Source: Hyphomicrobiaceae bacterium | GTDB taxonomy: Bacteria > Pseudomonadota > Alphaproteobacteria > Rhizobiales > Hyphomicrobiaceae | DNA: 64,000 nt | Assembly: GCA_022844275.1 (NCBI GenBank) | Contig: JALHMB010000006.1 | Span: 124,001 to 188,000, forward strand | Reading direction: 5' to 3' | Notes under the pieces: model-generated | Seen by the model: only the letters and a program-made list of their open reading frames with translations | Databases searched by the model: none | Told to the model about the DNA's origin: nothing | Shown here: positions 60,621 to 64,000 of the stretch, piece by piece | Numbering within the stretch: the first letter of the stretch is position 1 | Layout of the letters: every line of letters begins with the position of its first letter | Made by a program: the position numbers and the translations under genes

Positions 60621-62531
60621 CTAGCCAGCTCGCGTCCCCGGTCGCGAATGGCCATGCGAGGTCTTCTCCCAGAGGTGCGGCGCCGTGATGAGCTGCAACA
60701 GCGCGCGATAGCTCGCGAACGATATGAGCAGCCAATAGAACGGCATTATCAGGGCCTCGAAGGACAGCCATCGCCAGCCCCGTCGCCATGACGCAATCGC
60801 CGCCGCCAGAATGGCGCTGGCGTAGCCCAGCGCGAAATTGGTGAGACCGATCCAGATGAGCGCGCGCTCAATGGTGCTGGCGTTGGGCGCGAGAAGATTT
60901 CCATTGAGCGCCTGCCAGCCGATGATGGCGAGTACCGCGGGATGAACCAGAGCCGATAGAAGCATCCCACCGATCAGAACGTGCAGGCCGAACCACGACC
61001 ATCGACCGGACGCATTCCGGCTGCGCATACCGCGCCGCGTATGCACGAGATAAGTCTGCATCCACCCTTTGAGCCAGCGCGTGCGCTGGCGGACCCAGCT
61101 CCCGAGCGCGATCGGCGCTTCCTCCCAGGTCGTCGAGGCGATCGTGAGCGTGCGGTAGCCCCCGCGTGCAAGGCGAAAGCCCAGATCGGCGTCTTCCGTC
61201 ACGTTGTAGGGATCCCAACCGCCGACTTCCTTGAGCTGGTCGACACGAAAGTGGTTCGAGGTGCCACCGAGCGGAATCGGCAGACCGAGCCGTTGCAGAG
61301 AGGGAAGCTGCGCGTCGAAGAGCGATGCATACTCGAGCGCGAACTGGCGCGGCAGCCAGCCCTGGCGCGTGTTGTGAATTCCGAGACGGGCCTGCACGCA
61401 GGCGACCTCCGGGCCACCTTGAGCAAACGCAGCGAGTGCTCGGCGAAGCTGATCGGGCTCCGGGATGTCCTCGGCGTCGTAGACGACGGCATAGGGGCTG
61501 CGCACCAGCTCCAGCGCATAGTTCAGAGCCTTGGGCTTGGTGCGCGGACCCTTGTCGGGCACGACAACAGGGCGAATGTTGCCGGGCAGATCCAGGTCGG
61601 CGAGGGCAGCTAGTGTCTCAGTATCGCTGGCTTCAAGGACCAGCAGCACTTCCAGCTTGGCGGCCGGGTAGTCGAGGGCGGCCATGGCCTCGACGAGGTC
61701 GGGCAGGATCGCAGCCTCGCGATAGAGCGGGACGAGGGCGCTGTAGCGCGGCAGGTCGGCATCGGGAACTGTCGGTGCCGCCCTTGCGCTGCTGTGGGGG
61801 CGCCTGACGCGGATCATCTCCATGACCGCCGCCGAGCGTAGCAGCACCACGCATAGGAAAGGCAGGGTCAGGATGGCCATGACGAGTGGCACGATCACAT
61901 CGGGCGCGACAGCGGTGCCACCGACAAAGAGCCCGACGAGCGTGGCCGCGACGAGCGCCTGCCATGTCTCAGCGCCGTACCGTGCCGAGGCCGCGGGGTC
62001 GGCGCGCCAGAGCCCCTCGACGGCATGATCGATGAGCGCCGCCTCAGCCCCCGCCATATGGATGGCATCTAGCTCACGGCGGGTGGCGAGGATTGCCTGC
62101 TTTCCTTCCGGGATGAGCGAGACGGCCTCGCGAATGACCTGCGGGCGCATGGCATAAGCGCCGATCACGACCTCGCCCGATCCTCGCAGCCGCCCAGGTG
62201 TCCGCCCGAGCCAATCGATGCCGAGGGTCGCACCAAGCGCGGCGACGTACTCTCGCTCGTCGACCCATCCAAGCGCGATCATCACCTCGTGGGGCAGGAC
62301 GGCCCACGCCTGAGCCATGCGTTCGGCCCGCCCGAGAGTCGCCGCATCGATGGCGCGGCCGACCAGAAAGGCGTACTCGCTTTCCGGCGCGTCTACGGTG
62401 CCGCCCTGGAAACGGCCGATCCGGTGTCGCACGCTCCGCAACCGCGCTAGAATGCTGCGCTGGCGGGGCGATTCCCGCCACACAGCGCGGCGGCGGGGAC
62501 GAAGCACGGATTGCCCAGAAATCTGGTCCAT
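60621..62531 (-). CDS. membrane glycosyltransferase family 2 with extra N-terminal domain
   Basis: The protein of about 636 residues has an N-terminal region (about 50-190) that resembles the MshEN/type II secretion ATPase N-terminal domain of c-di-GMP-responsive glycosyltransferases. It is followed by two membrane segments and a GT2 domain with VYDAEDIPEPD (nucleotide-sugar binding), TEDADLGFRLARGGY and QRTRW (the acceptor motif of processive enzymes), then several membrane segments. It probably makes a polysaccharide. ATG 62531 lacks a good ribosome-binding site; a GTG at 62597 is an alternative. Confidence 0.82.
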   Translation of the reverse strand: MDQISGQSVLRPRRRAVWRESPRQRSILARLRSVRHRIGRFQGGTVDAPESEYAFLVGRAIDAATLGRAERMAQAWAVLPHEVMIALGWVDEREYVAALGATLGIDWLGRTPGRLRGSGEVVIGAYAMRPQVIREAVSLIPEGKQAILATRRELDAIHMAGAEAALIDHAVEGLWRADPAASARYGAETWQALVAATLVGLFVGGTAVAPDVIVPLVMAILTLPFLCVVLLRSAAVMEMIRVRRPHSSARAAPTVPDADLPRYSALVPLYREAAILPDLVEAMAALDYPAAKLEVLLVLEASDTETLAALADLDLPGNIRPVVVPDKGPRTKPKALNYALELVRSPYAVVYDAEDIPEPDQLRRALAAFAQGGPEVACVQARLGIHNTRQGWLPRQFALEYASLFDAQLPSLQRLGLPIPLGGTSNHFRVDQLKEVGGWDPYNVTEDADLGFRLARGGYRTLTIASTTWEEAPIALGSWVRQRTRWLKGWMQTYLVHTRRGMRSRNASGRWSWFGLHVLIGGMLLSALVHPAVLAIIGWQALNGNLLAPNASTIERALIWIGLTNFALGYASAILAAAIASWRRGWRWLSFEALIMPFYWLLISFASYRALLQLITAPHLWEKTSHGHSRPGTRAG

Positions 62532-62656
62532 GGCAGCAATCGAGCCGAGCTGACGGTGCCGCCGAAGTCGGTGCGCACCTGCGAATACGACTTGCACAGC
62601 GTTCTGGAAGATGGGCTAACGCCTACCCTACCGACGCCACAGAATGAGGACGCATT

Positions 62657-63517
62657 GTGCGCATTGCGATCATAAGTGCCGTGCTGGCGGGCGCAATACT
62701 GATTCTTGATCAATTTGTGCCTGGGCCATCGGCATTCGCCCAGGCGCCAGCTGGTGCGCAGACCGAAACACCGAGCATCGCGCCTCCTCCGGCGCCGCCC
62801 GGCGCCGGTACGCGCCGCTTCGCCATCCGCTTTCTCACCGACAGCGAATTCCCTCCGTTCCACTACTATGACGAGGACGGCGTGCTGACCGGCTTCGATG
62901 TCGATCTTGCCCGCGCCATCTGCCTCGAGCTTGGCACTCAGTGCGATATCCGCGCGGTTCCCTGGAACGAGCTGCTTCCGGCGCTACGGCGCGGCGAAGC
63001 CGATGCCATTATCGCCGCCCAGCGCATCACGCCGTCTCTGCTCAAGGAGTTCGACGTCTCGGATCGCTATTTTTACACGACAGCCTGGTTTGCCGGCCTG
63101 CGCGGCGGACCTCGCGTGACAATCACGCCCGAGCAGCTCGAGCGCCGACGCATCGCCGTCGCCCGTGGCAGCCCACACGAGGCCTACCTCAGGACCTTCT
63201 TCCGCGAGAGCGCCATCGAGACGACGGAGAACATCGAGCAGGCCCGCGAGGCCGTTCGCCAGGGGCGCGCCGACCTCGTCTTTGGCGATGGGATCGGGCT
63301 CGTGTTCTGGGTCAACGGCTCGCTGTCACAGGACTGCTGCGAGCTCAAGGGCGGACCGTTCTTCGAGCCGAGGTTCTTTGGCGACGGGCTTGCCATCACG
63401 GTGCCACGGCAGGATGTCGAGCTCAAGCGGATGATCAACCGCACGCTGGAACGCTTGCGGCGCACTGGGCGCTACGAGGAGCTGATGCTGCGCTATTTCC
63501 CGAACCGGATATTCTGA
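62657..63517 (+). CDS. periplasmic solute-binding protein, family 3 (amino acid type)
   Basis: The 286-residue protein has a signal peptide and a Pro-rich linker (about residues 30-51, with APPPAPPG), followed by a family 3 extracellular binding domain starting at FLTDSEFPPFHYYDEDGVLTGFDVDLA. No permease or ATPase gene is adjacent, so it may pair with a distant importer or act as a sensor-type protein. It starts at GTG 62657 and is divergent from the glycosyltransferase. Confidence 0.82.
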   Translation: MRIAIISAVLAGAILILDQFVPGPSAFAQAPAGAQTETPSIAPPPAPPGAGTRRFAIRFLTDSEFPPFHYYDEDGVLTGFDVDLARAICLELGTQCDIRAVPWNELLPALRRGEADAIIAAQRITPSLLKEFDVSDRYFYTTAWFAGLRGGPRVTITPEQLERRRIAVARGSPHEAYLRTFFRESAIETTENIEQAREAVRQGRADLVFGDGIGLVFWVNGSLSQDCCELKGGPFFEPRFFGDGLAITVPRQDVELKRMINRTLERLRRTGRYEELMLRYFPNRIF

Positions 63518-63546
63518 AGCGTGCGCCCGCCCCGGGTTAGGCGGGG

Positions 63547-64000
63547 CTAGATACCCTGGCCCTCGACCTCGCGAGCGAGTTCCTCCGCCATACGTGCCCC
63601 ACCCTCCCAATGCGGGTGCACCTCGAGGAGCTGCTTGACGACGCTCAGTGCCCCTTTGGCATTGCCCGTCTGGCGCCAGATCTGAGCAAGACCATCGAGC
63701 GCCCGGAAATGGTTCGGCTCGAGCGCAATGGCCCGCCTCAGATCGCCGACCGCCGACGCCATATCGTTGCGGGAGAAATGAATGTAGGCGCGCCGGTTGA
63801 AACCTTCGGCATAGTCCGGAGCGAGCTGGACGACATAGTCCATGAACTTCAGCGCTTGGTCATTGTCCTTGGCGCCGAGGGCCTTCGACGCTCGCTGCAT
63901 GAGCAGATTGACGGTGTCGCTCCCCGAGAAACCCCACAGGCGCTCGATGGTCGCCTGGATGGTTTTCGCGGCATCGGGCGTGTCGGCCGTCGCCAGGTGT
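63547..64000 (-). CDS. TPR-repeat protein, C-terminal part
   Basis: The reading frame runs off the right end of the window, so about 150 residues of the C-terminus are visible. It contains tetratricopeptide repeats (for example DYAEGFNRRAYIHFSRNDMA and EPNHFRALDGLAQIWRQTG) that form a helical scaffold for protein contacts. Homologues with a similar end are common conserved proteins in Hyphomicrobiales. It converges on the solute-binding protein gene. Confidence 0.78.
   Translation of the reverse strand, partial: HLATADTPDAAKTIQATIERLWGFSGSDTVNLLMQRASKALGAKDNDQALKFMDYVVQLAPDYAEGFNRRAYIHFSRNDMASAVGDLRRAIALEPNHFRALDGLAQIWRQTGNAKGALSVVKQLLEVHPHWEGGARMAEELAREVEGQGI

Noticed and set aside
1-64000. 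CRISPR array, rRNA genes, insertion sequence or prophage
   Set aside because: No regular repeat-spacer pattern, rRNA sequence, transposase, integrase or phage structural gene was recognised in any frame.

Overview
The window is a 64 kb, GC-rich stretch of an alphaproteobacterial chromosome, most likely Hyphomicrobiales (Xanthobacteraceae/Bradyrhizobium-like). Signs of this are the ChvI/ChvG two-component pair with the family's conserved C-terminus, a GH17-type beta-glucan enzyme, a Fur-like 9-1-9 palindrome before a sitABCD operon, HutD and DUF1007 proteins, and a GC-rich repeat family with a 'ccctctcccc' core. Species-level identity cannot be read from the sequence. Both edges cut genes: a GH17 glucan enzyme on the left and a TPR protein on the right.

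Layout. 1-1.5 kb: tail of the glucan enzyme overlapping a small membrane protein. 1.7-4.8 kb: SDR, AidB-like acyl-CoA dehydrogenase and a TetR regulator with two operator-like palindromes. 5-9 kb: NitT/TauT-type ABC importer with a serine hydrolase in the same operon, divergent from an MmgE/PrpD protein (9.2-10.6 kb). 10.55-10.71 kb: two related palindromic elements. 10.7-14.6 kb: TRAP transporter with a divergent GntR/FadR-type regulator. 14.6-23.1 kb: two tripartite tricarboxylate (Tct) transporters around pxpA, a PLP-dependent dehydratase and an Lrp regulator. 23.1-28.9 kb: small secreted proteins, a DUF1007 protein and sitABCD. 28.9-32.7 kb: HutD and a second TRAP transporter. 33-45.7 kb: a long minus-strand cluster of acyl-CoA ligase, thiolase, DUF35 protein, Liv-type ABC importer (LivM and LivG fused), PanB, FAA-family hydratase and two paralogous ThDP enzymes. 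46-46.5 kb: a frameshifted LysR remnant and tRNA-Arg(CCT). 46.5-53.2 kb: DUF2189 membrane protein, half-size ThDP enzyme, HpcH/HpaI aldolase, MFS, DUF1028, GST and dihydrolipoyl dehydrogenase. 53.6-64 kb: chvI, chvG, MFS, agmatinase, SDR, aldo/keto reductase, inverted repeats, a membrane glycosyltransferase, an orphan solute-binding protein and the TPR protein.

How it works together. Much of the window between 6 and 45 kb is uptake of organic acids, amides and branched-chain or aromatic solutes plus enzymes of 2-oxo acid, acyl-CoA and hydroxy acid chemistry. Seven complete importers of five classes occur in about 40 kb. The most unusual unit is the 33-45.7 kb cluster. It couples a Liv importer and an acyl-CoA ligase/thiolase/DUF35 module to an intact PanB aldolase, a hydratase and two ThDP enzymes, which looks like an uncharacterised catabolic pathway. 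A LysR gene that would have been divergent from this cluster is now a frameshifted fragment. All functional names rest on reading motifs and family resemblance by eye. No database search was run.
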